Shown here: positions 30,553-41,687 of the stretch, in pieces
How positions within the stretch are numbered: the first letter of the stretch is position 1
How the letters are laid out: each line of letters begins with the position of its first letter
NCBI GenBank assembly: GCA_009746045.1
Contig: RPFO01000594.1
Location: 1,198,818-1,262,817, forward strand
DNA: 64,000 nucleotides
Direction of reading: 5' to 3'
From: Mesostigma viride
Lineage: Eukaryota > Streptophyta > Mesostigmatophyceae > Mesostigmatales > Mesostigmataceae
Made by a program: the position numbers and the translations under genes
The notes under the pieces: model-generated
Told to the model about the DNA's origin: nothing
Databases searched by the model: none
Seen by the model: the letters and a program-made list of their open reading frames with translations, nothing else

Positions 30553-30909
30553 ACGCAAGTCCTGAAGGCCAGACCTAAGGTCCAGCGGCGCGGCGTCAGG
30601 CCGTCAGCCCGTACCATCTGAATCCTAGGTACGCTGCAGTTGGAGTTGGTTTGGAAAGACAGTACGTCAGTACGGTTCAGGACAATGCTCGGGTACCAAA
30701 ACTGAAGACGAGCAAGGCAGGACTTGAGCCGACCAGGGCATGAAAAAATTATTAACTGTAATCACTCTGGTGTTTGGTGGGCAATCATGGTATTCATTAC
30801 GTGACGACCTCAGGCCGTCTGGCGACTTCATGTGCGATAAAATATTGCATGCGAAATTGTTTCGATAATGGCGGCGGCGATGTTTAGGTAGTGTTGCATG
30901 AGCTAGAGA

Positions 30910-31416
30910 ATGTCGAAGAAAAACGGATTGGCAGGTTTCAAGACTAGCACCTTAGATGCTCTGTTTAAGAAGCAAGCTGGAGAAATTGTAGAAACGGAAA
31001 ATATCGTCGACCTAGGCCGCAGTTTAGATGAAAAGGAGGGCAGGCAGGGTCGCGACAAACGCAAGAGAGTAGAGCGTGAGGAAGAGGATGGGTCTAATGC
31101 GCAGGAAGAGGAAGATGGCGGCCAGTCAGCATCATCTGACAGCGCCTCAAACTCTGGCGAGGAGGAATCTGGCGAGAAGGAATCTGGCGAGGAGGGGGCC
31201 CAGACAGAAATGAGCAAGGCCGATGATGACGGCAGCTCTGAGCCAGGGAAGAAGGGGAAGAAGAAGGGCAAGAGAAAGCCAGCAGCGAAAAGGCAGAGAC
31301 AGGAGTACAACCAGTGGACAGGCGCGCGCAGCGCGCAGGGTGCAGGGCCAAGCTCGGACAAAACTGTGCCAGTAGTGCCTGTTGATAGCAGCGAGGAGGA
31401 TGTAATGGTTGTTTAA
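30910..31416 (+). CDS. 168-aa acidic/basic nuclear-type protein carried by the hAT-like element
   Basis: One intact frame from ATG 30910 to TAA 31414-31416. Residues 1-60 are a mixed helical region (GFKTSTLDALFKKQAGEIVE). About 60-115 is very acidic and Ser-rich (EREEEDGSNAQEEEDGGQS). About 115-135 is a Lys/Arg block (KKGKKKGKRKPAAKRQRQE) that would act as a nuclear localisation signal. It ends DSSEEDVMVV. There is no zinc finger, no DDE residues and no hAT C-terminal domain. The N-terminal TLDALFKKQ recalls the TLDSFF-like starts of some transposon proteins, so it could be a truncated transposase head, a regulator, or a captured host fragment. Function unknown. Confidence 0.65.
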   Translation: MSKKNGLAGFKTSTLDALFKKQAGEIVETENIVDLGRSLDEKEGRQGRDKRKRVEREEEDGSNAQEEEDGGQSASSDSASNSGEEESGEKESGEEGAQTEMSKADDDGSSEPGKKGKKKGKRKPAAKRQRQEYNQWTGARSAQGAGPSSDKTVPVVPVDSSEEDVMVV

Positions 31417-31616
31417 TGGCCTCGTGCTGTGCACACTTGACTCAGGCCTAGCTGTGAACGATACTAGTAATTATTCTGTAGTTTATGCAGTTGTCAACAA
31501 CCACTATGTGATATTATGTTTTATCCACATGCATTACATGCGTGTGTGAGGCGTGAGCGACCTTCAGTAGTTAATTATGAAGAAATAAAGCTTCCTCCTT
31601 CCCCCCCCCCCCCAGG

Positions 31617-31726
31617 GTTGACGAAGCGCCAAGGCAAATAGTCAACCAGTTTGACGAATTGCTGAGGCAAAGAGTCAACCATTTGACGAAGTGCCGAGGC
31701 AAATAGTCAACAAGTTGACGAATGAC
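31617..31726. repeat. right subterminal repeats of the hAT-like element
   Basis: GTTGACGAAGCGCC, GTCAACCAGTTTGACGAATT, GTCAACCATTTGACGAAGTG and GTCAACAAGTTGACGAATG are imperfect palindromes alternating with GAGGCAAA spacers. They share the half-site of the left end but are organised differently. Confidence 0.8.
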
Positions 31727-31830
31727 AAAAACCCTTAGCAGAAGCACTGCTGACAGGACAGTCACCAGCCACCTGCTACTGCTACAGGTCATAAATGGCA
31801 TAAAGCGGTCATTAGTGACCGGTTTGGGAC

Positions 31831-34800
31831 CTACTTGGCATCATCGGGCAGCTTAGCCAGCCGCTTGGCGATGGAAATGGCCGTGTGGATGCCCCCCAGG
31901 TGGTCTACCAGCCCCCGTTGGTGCGCGGCCAGGCCCGTCCACACGCGGCCTTGGGCCACCTCCTCCATCGCCTCCACCTGCTTGTGTGTGGGGTGGGGAC
32001 GTGGCACAGAGGACACGGGGGGGAAGGCCAGACATGGCACGCGGAGCGATCAGATGGCCATCCATGGTCGTCACTACCCGGCGACGGGTGCGGGAAGCAC
32101 GCGGGGGCGAGCGGGTCATCCCAGGCCGTCACGAGCCGGCAACAGCCAGTGCGAGAATCCGCCGACTGGCGCAGGAAACCTTGGCAGGCGGTTTGACGGC
32201 GGGGCTCTTTAGAACCCTAGAAGCAACCAAAAACCAAAACAAGAAGCACTGGGTGCGGACAGGCCAACTCTGCAATCTGTCAGGAACTGCAGGTTGCCGC
32301 CACACAGCAGGTCACCGCCACACAGCAGGTCGCCGCCACACAGCAGGTCGCCGCCACACAGCAGGTCGCCGCCACACAGCAGGTCACCGCCATACAGCAG
32401 GTCACCGCCACACAGCAGGTCGCCGCCACACAGCAGGTCACCGCCACACAACAGGTCGCCGCCAGCGCGGCGAAGACAAGGCCAGACCAACGGACGCGGC
32501 GGCATCGCGACAGGGAATGGGGGAAAACAGGGACAAGTGCCCTAAACCCTCTTAGTTCTGTTTGGTCAACCTCAGCATCCACTCACAAAAGCTGTCTGTT
32601 TCAACACATCCCCTTGCGACACCGCGACAGCTGACCGACCTCGACTGACTGCACCTGCCAGCCAGTGGTCCTACAGCCTAGGTTTTGGGGTTTAGGGCTT
32701 AGTGGTCCTGGGGTCCGCACCGAACCAACTGAAGTTACCACACGCACGGTCTAACGAAAACGCACGGTCTAGGCATCGGCTCGTCTAGAAACTAAAAATA
32801 GGTGCCTCCGCCTCCCCTCAGCTTACCTCCATGCCGCGCGACTGGGCAGCCTTGTCCCGGAACGACCTGTAGGCGTGCGCCACCTGTCGCTCGAACCACT
32901 CGTCCTCCTCCGGCGTGAGCGGCCGCTTAACGTTGTCCAGCTGCGCGTACTTTCCCACGGAGAGCGTCTCCTGGTTGAAGCCGACGCGCGAGAAAAGCTC
33001 GCCCAGCGAGAAGCGGCCGGTCACAACGCCGATGGAGCCTGCGGGGTGTGTGTAGGGGGGAGGGGGGGGAAGACAAGGTACCAATAGCCGCATGGGGAAG
33101 TTGAATTGAAGGATTGGAATGACTCGGGATGGAGATTGGGTCAGGTTGCACACCCACCAAGGGCTGAGCATGGGTCATGCATCCACCCTGTGGGCTGAGA
33201 GAGGCGGGTCAAGTAATGGGAATGCAACGCGCGGTCCAATAGCCCAGCACATGGCAGCAGGTGGCAGTGCGCTGCGCCAGTGTGCTGCCCCAGTAAGGCC
33301 AGGGCCAGGGGCAGGGTGCAGGGGGGAGGGGCAACGGGCAACGGGGGTGATGGGGGCGACGGGGGTGAGAGCAGTGGGTAGAGTCCACGGACATAACAAA
33401 ATTGCAACGGCAAGGCCTTGGGTGTGGACGCTGGGCATGTGCGAAATGAGGACTTTGGCTTAAGTGCATAGCCACCTCCCACCTTATGACAACAAGCCCA
33501 GCCATGCCCATCAGCCACCCAGTATAGCAAGCCGCTCACCAATCTTTGGTTATTGCAATCGTCAGCCTCCCAAGATATGCGATCACCCACCTTAACCCGC
33601 CACCCACGTTTCGCCCCCCACCCACCTTAGCCAGCCACCCGCAGCACTCATCCGCCCATCCACCCATGGGAAGCATCCCACACCGGCAACACACCTGTGA
33701 GCGTGAGCGGCTCCGCAACCACCTTTTGGCACGCCATGGCCATGTAGTAACCCCCTGACGCGCACACGTCCGCCATGGAGGCGACAACCGGCTTCTCTTT
33801 GGCCAGCTGACGGATCTCGCGCCACATGAGGTCTGACGCTAGCGCGTCCCCTCCCCCGCTGTCGATGCGCAGCACCACCGCCTTCACCTTCTTGTTCTCC
33901 TTTACCGCGCGCAGTGCCGCGATGAAAGATTCGCTCTTGATGCCGTCGCCCGGCCCCTTGCCACGCGATATGCTGCCCGTGGCGCGCAGCACGGCGATCG
34001 CGTCAGGGCCCGCGAGACCCAGCGCACGCATAGGCACGCGGTTGTAGCGGCGCGCCAGCACGCCGCGCACCTGGTCCTCCTTGCCCCCCGTGCGGGCCTT
34101 TAGGTCCTCCATGATCTCGTCGTCGTACTTGAGCCCGTCGACCCACCCCTCGTCCATGTATCGCTGCATCTCAAACACACCCTCCTCCACCAGCGCACGC
34201 ACATTCTCTGGCGACTTCCCGCTCAGCGTCGCCGCCTTGTCCACAAAGCCGGCAAACACGTCCCCGAGAATCGCCGCCAGCATCTCACGGTTGGCCTCCG
34301 ACATGGCTTTGCGCGACAGCTGGTCGCCCGCACTCTTGTACTTGCCGATGCGCTTCACCTGCGGCTGGACACCCAACTTCTCTAGCACGCCCCCCAGGAA
34401 GGAGCCGGTAACGGAGAGGCCCTTGAGGGTGAGATACGCGCTGGGGGGAGCGTACAGCTCCTTGCACGCGCGGCCGACCACATACTCCTTCTCGCCCCCC
34501 ACCTCCAGATAGCAGATGCTGAACTTGCCCGACGTGTTGAAATAGCGCAGGTGACGGACCAGCTCCTCGATCTTGGCCCACCCGCACGCGAGGGGCGTCA
34601 GCTTGATGTACACGCCCTCGATGCGCGGGTCGTGCGCCGCCTTGATCAGGTTCTGGCACACCTGTGGCAGCGACGACGACGCGCCCGCGGATCCCGAGAA
34701 GGGAGCCGGCAGCTTGTCCCCCAACTCGCCGCCCAGCTCCAGTTTGAGCACGCTCTTGTAGGGTACGCGGCGCCAGGGCAGCGCAAAGCGGAGGCGGAAG

Positions 34801-35210
34801 GACGTCCAGGCCAGCTGGGCGTCGCTGGCCTTGGTAAATTGGAGCGGCTCGGGAAGCTCCTTGAGCAGCGCGTCCACGTCATCGCTTGCTTGACCGTCGC
34901 CCTCGGGTTTCTTGTCCTCGGTGGCCGCCGGGGGTTCTTGCTCGCTCACGGAGCACCGCACGGACGTCGAAATGGTTCGTCTGCTGACGGGCTGAGAGAC
35001 GCGCGCTAGCGGCACGCCCCGGACGAAGGACCGAGTTGGCAGCCTGGCGGCCAAGCAAACGAGATGGCCTGGCCGCCCAGAGGAAAGCACCGCAAGCGAG
35101 AGGCCAGCTGATACACGGGAAGCATGGATGTTCTGTGTGTTGATGACAAGAGCACAAAGGCAGCATGTTGTAACGTGGGAAGTTACTATGAGCGAGGCAG
35201 CTTGCTCCAT
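31831..35210 (-). CDS. sppA: signal peptide peptidase A (protease IV), chloroplast type
   Basis: Three minus-strand exons: 35210-33695, 33038-32827 and 31977-31831, with GTGTGT/GCAG and GTAAGC/GCAG introns. The phases join to a 624-residue frame ending TAG. SppA is a membrane-linked serine protease of the thylakoid that cleaves peptides with a Ser-Lys dyad. Visible are the tandem S49 folds, the Lys site GKYKSAGDQ (Lys292), and [19 protein letters not shown] followed by [13 protein letters not shown] (nucleophile Ser485); exon 2 gives [11 protein letters not shown] and exon 3 the C-terminus [20 protein letters not shown]. Residues 1 to about 86 are Ser/Arg-rich ([13 protein letters not shown]) like a transit peptide. 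The start at 35210 is the only Met ahead of the conserved part. Length fits the plant family. It is divergent from the gene at 36010. Confidence 0.95.
32290..32465. repeat. 18-bp minisatellite in sppA intron 2, about 10 units
   Basis: CAGGTCACCGCCACACAG and its CAGGTCGCC variant repeat in the intron 31978-32826. Confidence 0.92.
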
Positions 35211-36009
35211 CGCTTAGCGGGCAGCTGGTTTTATGTATATTGCAAGGTTGTTGTCATATTATCAGGCAGGACATTTAGTAACGGATTTCACGACATAGCC
35301 ACACTTCAAAAAAGAAAACCCGTAGCTAATTTATGGATTGAGACATCCATGCTATGTCATCCTAGTTATGCAACCCGCCCTCTTTTAGCCAAATGGACGG
35401 TCGTCCAGTGAAAATATAATAGCAAATGCCACGCACCTTTGCACGCAGCGCAACGGCGGCATGTACTGCCTGAGAGGCAGCTTGGCGTTGCATCGTTGTC
35501 GCCTGCATCTAGAGCAAAAATGCTTCCCACTAAGCTTCCCAACGCTCTCAAGGCGTTAAATAAGAAGGGCAGCTCTTGGGGCTGGTGTGTGTCCCGAACC
35601 CTAGCGTGACACTAAGTCATCTTTCACAGGCTGTAATTACACGATTACTTCTGTTTTGTCACAAGCCACGTGGCGCCTGCAACGTAACTTTCGGCGTCAG
35701 AGCACGGTGGCCGCACGTGGTGGGCGCACAGGTGGCAAAAACAAAACGATGGAGAAGAGCAACCCTGGGGGACGGAAATCAACGGCCGAGTCCTCGGGGG
35801 GTTCTTCGAAGTTCGAGCACCTGCCACGTCAATGCTCGGCTGCCGGTCGACGTGGCTGCGTGGGATGGCTTCGTGTTAATCCCTCACGGGCCAAGCACGG
35901 GGCGTGGTCTCATCAGTAAATGTCATCTCGCTGAAGTGGATCAAGGCAACCTCCGCGCGGTAGCTGTGGCTAACACTTCACAACCGGACTTGTTTCCCAC
36001 ATATTAGCC
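35211..36009. promoter_or_regulatory. shared divergent promoter region of sppA and the one-helix protein gene
   Basis: The 800 bp between two head-to-head genes for chloroplast proteins holds both 5' ends. I see no firm TATA box. An 87-codon plus-strand ORF at 35656-35919 has no domain and is probably chance or leader sequence. Confidence 0.45.
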
Positions 36010-38632
36010 ATGGCTGCGATTTCCGCTATTGCTACACAGGCAACCTCGACCGTTGGTTTGAAACTCTCCGTATCAGGTTCTAGGCCACGGCCTTCCCAAA
36101 AGTTGAATCGGTCAGGTATGATTGCCGCAGTACAGCGAGCGTATTTTATCCAACAACTAACTAGGCACCTTTTGCTTAACGGCTTGGGCTTACGTAACGC
36201 GGTTATTTCCTCTTACTCGCGAACCTGCCATGTCGTCCCCTGTCGTATTTGCAGTTGTCTGCAATGCGGAGCCTGTTCGGAAGCCGGGTGAAGTTGCCGC
36301 GGCACCGACCAGGCCATCTTCTTCTACGAAGCAAAGGATGGGGTGGGTGACATAGAGCGTTTCCTCGTTTCTTCTACAACATTTTCCCATCTTGTTTTAG
36401 AACCACGACTTCACGGCTCCTCCAGGTACCCTTCCGGCAATACATTTCCTAAGCCCCGGCGTGCCACGATTTTGTACGTGCATGAAGTCCGGGCCGACCA
36501 CGTACGTTTGGCTGCTACGGATGCCTTACCGTCACGTTCATTTTCCACTAGTCAACCTCCGGTTGCATGGTAGGATCTCACTTAAGTTGGGTCGTACGTG
36601 GGCAACCAGCCATTCCAAAATTAACGACGGAATTTCCACACGTCAATGCACCTGTGCTCGGTCCCCTTTCTATTGTAATTCCCTCGCCTCCTGCAGCGTC
36701 GCGCCGATGACGGTTGAGGAGCAGCGCAAGGCAGCCAAGGCGATGATTGCCTACTTCCAGGATGCTGACTATGAGAAAACGATGCAGGACTCCAAGTGAG
36801 TGCTTTCATGGCTGCCGGTTTCTGGCGGGCAGGTCATTGGGTGGGCAGCTCCGTCCGGGTGGGCAGCTTGTATGATGTGTGGTGAACCAACTCGGGAACC
36901 AACCAAGGCACTGAAGCATGAGAGACTGTGGCGGGACCTGGAGGAGTGAAGCGCAATAGATCATGAAGCAGCCAAGGGAGAGTGACCCAGGCCGCACATG
37001 CAGGTGATGGAGTGGGCGCGCACATTGGAGAGGGGGAGTGGGCAAAAGGAGTGGGGGGGGGGGGGGGCCTACGGGAAGGGGGGCCATGATATGGGAACGG
37101 GAACGCGCGGAGGGGTATGTTTGGGAGTATGCAGGGGGAATGGGGGTTGACATGGGACCTCTCTCTAAACCTTAAACCCTGAAGAGTGTCGGTGTGGTGT
37201 GTCAGGATACAGGAGGAATGGCAAAGGAATGGGGAGGGTTGTCTGGGAACGCGAAAAAGCGTTGTCAATGGAAAGGAAACGTCCCATATGTGCACGGACA
37301 TTTTTGACGAAGAGAATGCCTATCTCTGTTTCACGTGTGTTGCCGGTGGCCTAACTCATGATCGGCTGGCGCGTGCCATGGGTGGTGGGTGGTGCAGGAT
37401 CCTGGGCTTCACCTCAAAGAATGAGATCGGCAACGGCAGGTGGGTGCGCTCTGACCTACACCGTGATTGGCAGGGAAGGTGGGGAGGGAAGGGGAGTGGG
37501 GGGGGCAGGTGCAAGAGTGAGATCAGCGATGCCAGGTACGTGCGCATGGGTAGTGGTTGCAGATGCTGGTTGTGGTACGGCGCACTTAGTCCAGTGGACA
37601 CGGGTGGTGGTATTCGCTAAGTTGTGGTGGATGCATTGGTGTGCCTAGTGCGGACGCGCCCGACATCTTCTGTGCTGGTGTTTGGATGGGTGCGGGGGAG
37701 CGCACGCCACATGGCATGCTCCAGGGTTCTCAAGAGCTGCTGGGGGTCTTTTGTGGCCATACTTGCTGCCCGGCAGTGGGTGGGGCCAGGCGTGTGCCGT
37801 GGGGCTGTGCACCGCTGGCTGTGAGAGTGCCGGCTGCGAAAGCGCTGGCTATTCTTGTGGGGGCTAGCTTTCAAGGCCAGCGGTGTGTGGCAGCATGTTG
37901 CTGTGCTGCCACCTGGCAAGGACATTTGTGCCATCTCCACTGCACCCCGCTGCTGCCCCGTCCCTTGTAGCCAAGTGCTTCGGGATGCCACGCCTTGTCC
38001 TGTCCGCCTGGCGTTGCATGGGTGGGGCACATGCTTGGGGATGCTACGCCTTGTCCTGTCCGCCTCGCGTTGCATGGGTGGGGCTCATGCTTGGGGGTGC
38101 CCCGCCTTGTCCTGTCCGCCTCGCGTTGCATGGGTGGGGCACGTGCTTGGGGATGCCCGACCTTGTCCTGTCCGCCTCGTGTTCCATGGGTGGGGCACGT
38201 GCTTGGGGATTCCCCACCTTGTCCTGTCCTCCTGGCGTTGCATGGGTGGGGCACATGCTTGGGGATGCCCTGCCTTGTCCTGTCCTCCTGGCGTTGCATG
38301 GGTGGGGCACATGGGCGTACCTGCTGCTTCTTTTGGTGCGCGCTGCTTCCCTCCATCGAGCGCTAACTGGAGCGCCATACTTCCCTTTTACTGCCTTTTT
38401 GCTGTCGTTATTGTGCGCCCGCTGGTTCCTAGATGCCGCTGCTATGTGCTAGCCCCCGCCGCCTTAACCTAACGCTGCCCTCCTGCGCACGGAACCCGTT
38501 GCCCCCCCCCCCTGCAGATGGGCGATGTTTGGCCTCGCGGTGGGCTTGTTGACCGAGTATGCGACGGGCGTGGACTTTGTGGACCAGGTCCGCATCATCA
38601 TCTCCAACCTGGGCATTGCGGATGTGTACTAG
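36010..38632 (+). CDS. one-helix light-harvesting-like protein (HLIP/OHP/ELIP family), 128 aa
   Basis: Five exons: 36010-36115, 36401-36425 (25 bp), 36697-36795, 37398-37439 (42 bp) and 38518-38632. Total 387 nt in a continuous frame. The N-terminus MAAISAIATQATSTVGLKLS looks like a chloroplast transit peptide. The mature part starts near APMTVEEQRKAAKAMIAYFQ. The signature GFTSKNEIGNGRWAMFGLAV (pigment-binding ExxNGRxAMxG) is split between exons 4 and 5 (GGCAG|A), followed by one membrane helix (GLAVGLLTEYATG) and ISNLGIADVY. Such proteins bind chlorophyll and carotenoid in thylakoids and act in photoprotection and photosystem assembly. The 25-bp exon rests on phase and splice sites alone. 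A TGTAA at 39265 is a possible poly(A) signal. Confidence 0.85.
37984..38325. repeat. 56-bp minisatellite in the last intron of the one-helix protein gene, 6 units
   Basis: CCTTGTCCTGTCCGCCTCGC, then GTTGCATGGGTGGGGCAC and GCTTGGGGATGC, repeats six times in the intron 37440-38517. Tandem ORFs on both strands come from it. Confidence 0.92.
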
Positions 38633-39746
38633 GCGATGTCAGCTACTGAGATGCTGTTCGCGACTGGACGCCTACAAGAGCAACTCGGGCTCTGGCGCTG
38701 TATTCTAGAGCAAGAGGCGTCGAATACAAGGCGTGAGCGTGTATTGTACGTGAGAAAAGGGGGGGAGGGAGAAGGGCAAGGGGTCGGGCACCGAGTATAT
38801 GGTGCCGATGGGCAGGATAAGGGCAAGAGCGGATCAGCGAGAGCGGCCGCGTCCATGCAGCGGCAATGTGCATGAGCTGAGTTGGACGGCTGGCCAATCG
38901 CGATGCGTGCCCCGCGCATGGGGGAATCTGCTGCGAGGCATGGATGGCTCCCCCGTGCAGGTAACAACATCCGTGGCGAAAGGCGCAACATGTGCCACGA
39001 GATGGCTGCCTCGCGCTGATGCCCAAAAGGGTACTCACTCGCAGCCGCAGGGTGCGGAACGGGCGAAAAAGGGGAGCATGCTGGACGGTGATGCCATGGG
39101 TTCAGCGTGGCCTGCTGGCCCCTCAGGCAAGTTGGGAAGAAGCAAGCAGGTGGGCGCGCGGTCGTGGCCTGCCCTTGGGTGTTATGGGCTTGGCGAACAG
39201 TGCCCATGTCACCTCGATGTGGCAAGCGCTGAAACAAAGGAGTCATATGATGACGAGGATCTCATGTAAACAGGCAGCCGCCAGGGCACCCAAGATGGCA
39301 TGGTGTCTAGTGAGGGTCATGGTCTCATGAATCAAATGGTGACCCTGGCAATGTGGATAGGCAAGGCCAGGTGAGCGACACAACGGGTGGCACATGGCGT
39401 AGAGTGGAACGATCATGCTGTAATGCCCCAACAATGGGGCAAGAGAAAAAGCCATCCATTTTACATACACCACCATCAGTTGCCAAAATTAGGTTGTAGC
39501 TGTCATTGCAGTAGACATGGGCAGCTGTGTAGCTAATCAATTAATTAGCATTTGTCTAGAGCTAGCTGGCCGGCCAGACGATTTTAGATTTTAGATGCAC
39601 TGCGGTACCTAGCATGCACAGTTCACCGTGTGCAGATAACATTGCTCAATAAAACTTTCTGTTTGCGTGGCAAGAAAACATGCCACATGATCTAATTAAA
39701 CGTTTTTCCCACTTATTGACTGCCAGTGCAACTGATGTGACCATAA
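38633..39746. other. 3' flank of the one-helix protein gene; no gene recognised
   Basis: A 205-codon minus-strand ORF (38629-39246) is Pro/Cys/His-rich without a domain and overlaps the upstream gene's end, so I do not call it. Possible 3' UTR to about 39290. Confidence 0.4.
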
Positions 39747-39941
39747 ATAAATTAATTAATTAGGAACATAACTCCGTTCGGAGTATTTGTTGCACACAGC
39801 CCTTGAGAAGGGGCATATGGCCTATAATGCATTCTAAGCTACTTCCTGCAAGGGTGGGAATGTAAACGACACTTGCTCTAGGTGCACCATGGCACCTGCA
39901 TCCCCATGATCTTCAAGCTATGCCCAGCTAAGGGGGAGCCT
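39747..39941 (-). mobile_element. LINE family E 3'-end fragment, minus strand, (TTAA)n tail
   Basis: AATTAATTAATTAG at 39747-39762 followed by ACTCCGTTCGGAGT and GAGAAGGGGCATATGGCC, the family E end read in reverse. It abuts the tail of the family C element. Confidence 0.65.
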
Positions 39942-41115
39942 GTAAGTAAGTAAGTAAGTACTTGCGTGTCATTCGCAAAGGCATGCCACGGAGTACTATG
40001 CTAATCTCATTAGAAAAATAATTACACAAAAGTTTAAACAAATATCGTCTGCATCATCCCCCAACCGTTAAGCACTAGATGGGGATGTAATCCTCATCCG
40101 AGCTGTCCTCTATTGTAATGGCAGACGAGGCGGTAGTGTAGCGGCTATCCTCAGGACCAATAACCTCCACCTGCGGACTTCTACCCTGGCTAGCAACGGG
40201 CCGCGGGGCCCGTGGGGGGAAAACAGGCGCATACCCCTCGGGAAGGTGCTTATCGCAGATGGCAGCCCATTTCTCCTTGTCAATCATGCGGGCGCGGAGT
40301 ACGGATAGTCCCAGAAGCCCTGCATCTTCAAGCAGTTGTGTCACATAGGTCCGGGTCGCGCCGCGCCGGTGCCCGGCGCGCGCAAGTTTGCCAGTGGGTT
40401 GCGATGGGACAAGGGGACCCTGCCATAGGAGGAGGTGTCTACCTGGTTGGCCCGTCTTAAGCCCCCCGGCAGGGCCCACATCGGTATTCACCTGGTCTGT
40501 GCGGGCAAGATGGCCGGCAAAGAGGAGGCGGCGGTGTCGGATGGTATGGGTGACAAGAGGGAGCTCGCAGTAGAGCTCGGCCCGGGTGCGGCGTTCTTGG
40601 TAGCGGACGCCGAGGATATGACGGAGCATTCGAGTGACGGTGCCGTCAAGCTGCTGGCTCAGCGCCTGGTCCAGGGTCCACGCCTCGCAGCCATAAAGGA
40701 GGATGCTGAGGACAAGGGCCTTGAACAGAATGCGCTTGCGTCGCTCACTCAGGTAGCGACAGGTCCAGAACCTGTCGAGGCGGCGGAGGGCCGCCCAGGC
40801 CTGGCCAATGTGGGTGTTGATGTCGTCGGCCGTGGAGGGAAGCCAGCTGCCAAGGAGCTTGAAGCGAGTCGCCGAGGGGACGGGGCTGCCGTCCAGCAAG
40901 AGGAGGGTGGGTGGGGCTATCCCAGCAGGGAAGCCGATGGCCATGACCTCCGTTTTCTTGCTGATCATAAGCCCCACCGCCCGCGCTTCCAGTGATAAGC
41001 TGTCTAGCCACAGTTGGGCTGACTCCGGGGTTTCCACGAGTGTCGTGTCATCAGTGTAGATCAGATCGCTCAGGCGGTAGGGTGGGTCAACCCCGCCGTA
41101 GCTGGCGTACTCCGT
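39942..41115 (-). mobile_element. LINE family C, 3' half, cut off by the LTR element
   Basis: Minus strand. It holds the 3' part of ORF2, then the 3' UTR, then a (CTTA)n tail at 39942-39961 (GTAAGTAAGTAAGTAAGTAC on the plus strand). Its other half resumes at 51905 after the LTR retrotransposon. The TCCGT at 41111-41115 is one copy of that element's target site. Confidence 0.85.
40075..41115 (-). pseudogene. LINE ORF2, RT palm end and C-terminal domain (family C)
   Basis: The minus-strand frame is open through the part left of the LTR insertion: YRLSDLIYTDDTTLVETPES (catalytic YTDD), LWLDSLSLEARAVGLMISKK, FKLLGSWLPSTADDINTHIG, YGCEAWTLDQALSQQLDG, RRLLFAGHLARTDQVNTDVG, LLEDAGLLGLSVLRARMIDK and the acidic end EDSSDEDYIPI. 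RT motifs before YxDD lie beyond 51904. The frame here is intact but separated from its start by 10.8 kb. Confidence 0.85.
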
Positions 41116-41687
41116 TGTTACGTCGCGTAACAATTCGTTGTAGTTACGGACGTAAATTAGGTCTTTTGCCTCGGTTGTCCCTAGGTTTACGTTTAGGCTC
41201 CTACCGGGACATTATTGTCCTCGTAACAGTACTGTGGTACATTGGGTGCCGTTGGGCGCCGCGCCGCGTACTTTACTAGTGGTCCTGATCCTGTGGTAGA
41301 ATGTAGTGGACCAGCGTGCATCAGTAGATGTAGTGGACCAGCGTGCATCTGTAGGCGAGGGCCATGTCGGCCCGAGCGTGTTGGACCGTTGGTGACCATT
41401 TATGCGCGTTCTACCCCTTGTGTGTGCACTCGGCGTGTGTTAAATGAATTAACACATTAGGCTTGGGTCACGGCAGTGTAGTTGTGTTTCCTTCCTCTAT
41501 TCCTGGAGTAAACGGGTTTTGATAAATGGTTGTATGGCGTATTATAGTAACACTTACGTTAATGCATTGAGATCAGCTCCGTCACGTTCGTCTTTCGCCA
41601 GAGGGTTAAGTAGAGGAGGCCTGACCAGTTTAGGTAGTATCAGGCCCATTAGAGGTAGAGGTGGAGGTAGATATCCGCGGCGTAACA
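41116..41687 (+). repeat. 5' LTR, 572 bp
   Basis: It begins TGTTACGTCGCGTAACA, itself an imperfect palindrome, and ends GGCGTAACA. It matches 51332-51904 except for a one-base indel (ACACATTAGG against ACACATATAGG) and T/C at GTTAATGC. It contains two tandem GTAGTGGACCAGCGTGCATC copies near 41310-41350. Confidence 0.95.

Larger units (their letters stand above)
30361..31749 (+). mobile_element. non-autonomous hAT-like DNA transposon, 1389 bp, with 8-bp target duplication
   Basis: CTGACAGG at 30353-30360 is repeated at 31750-31757. The element begins CAGTGCTTCTGCTAACGGG and ends with the inverted complement (CCCTTAGCAGAAGCACTG), giving terminal inverted repeats of at least 15 bp. The 8-bp duplication and CAGTG ends fit the hAT superfamily. 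Both ends carry dense subterminal repeats built on TTCGTCAA/TTGACGAA. No transposase (DDE or hAT dimerisation region) is encoded; the only ORF is 30910-31416. Both ends and both target copies are intact, so the insertion looks fairly young. Confidence 0.88.

Noticed and set aside
38629-39246. 205-codon minus-strand ORF
   Set aside because: No domain, unusual Pro/Cys/His composition, overlaps the end of the one-helix protein gene, and other frames are also open in this GC-rich stretch.
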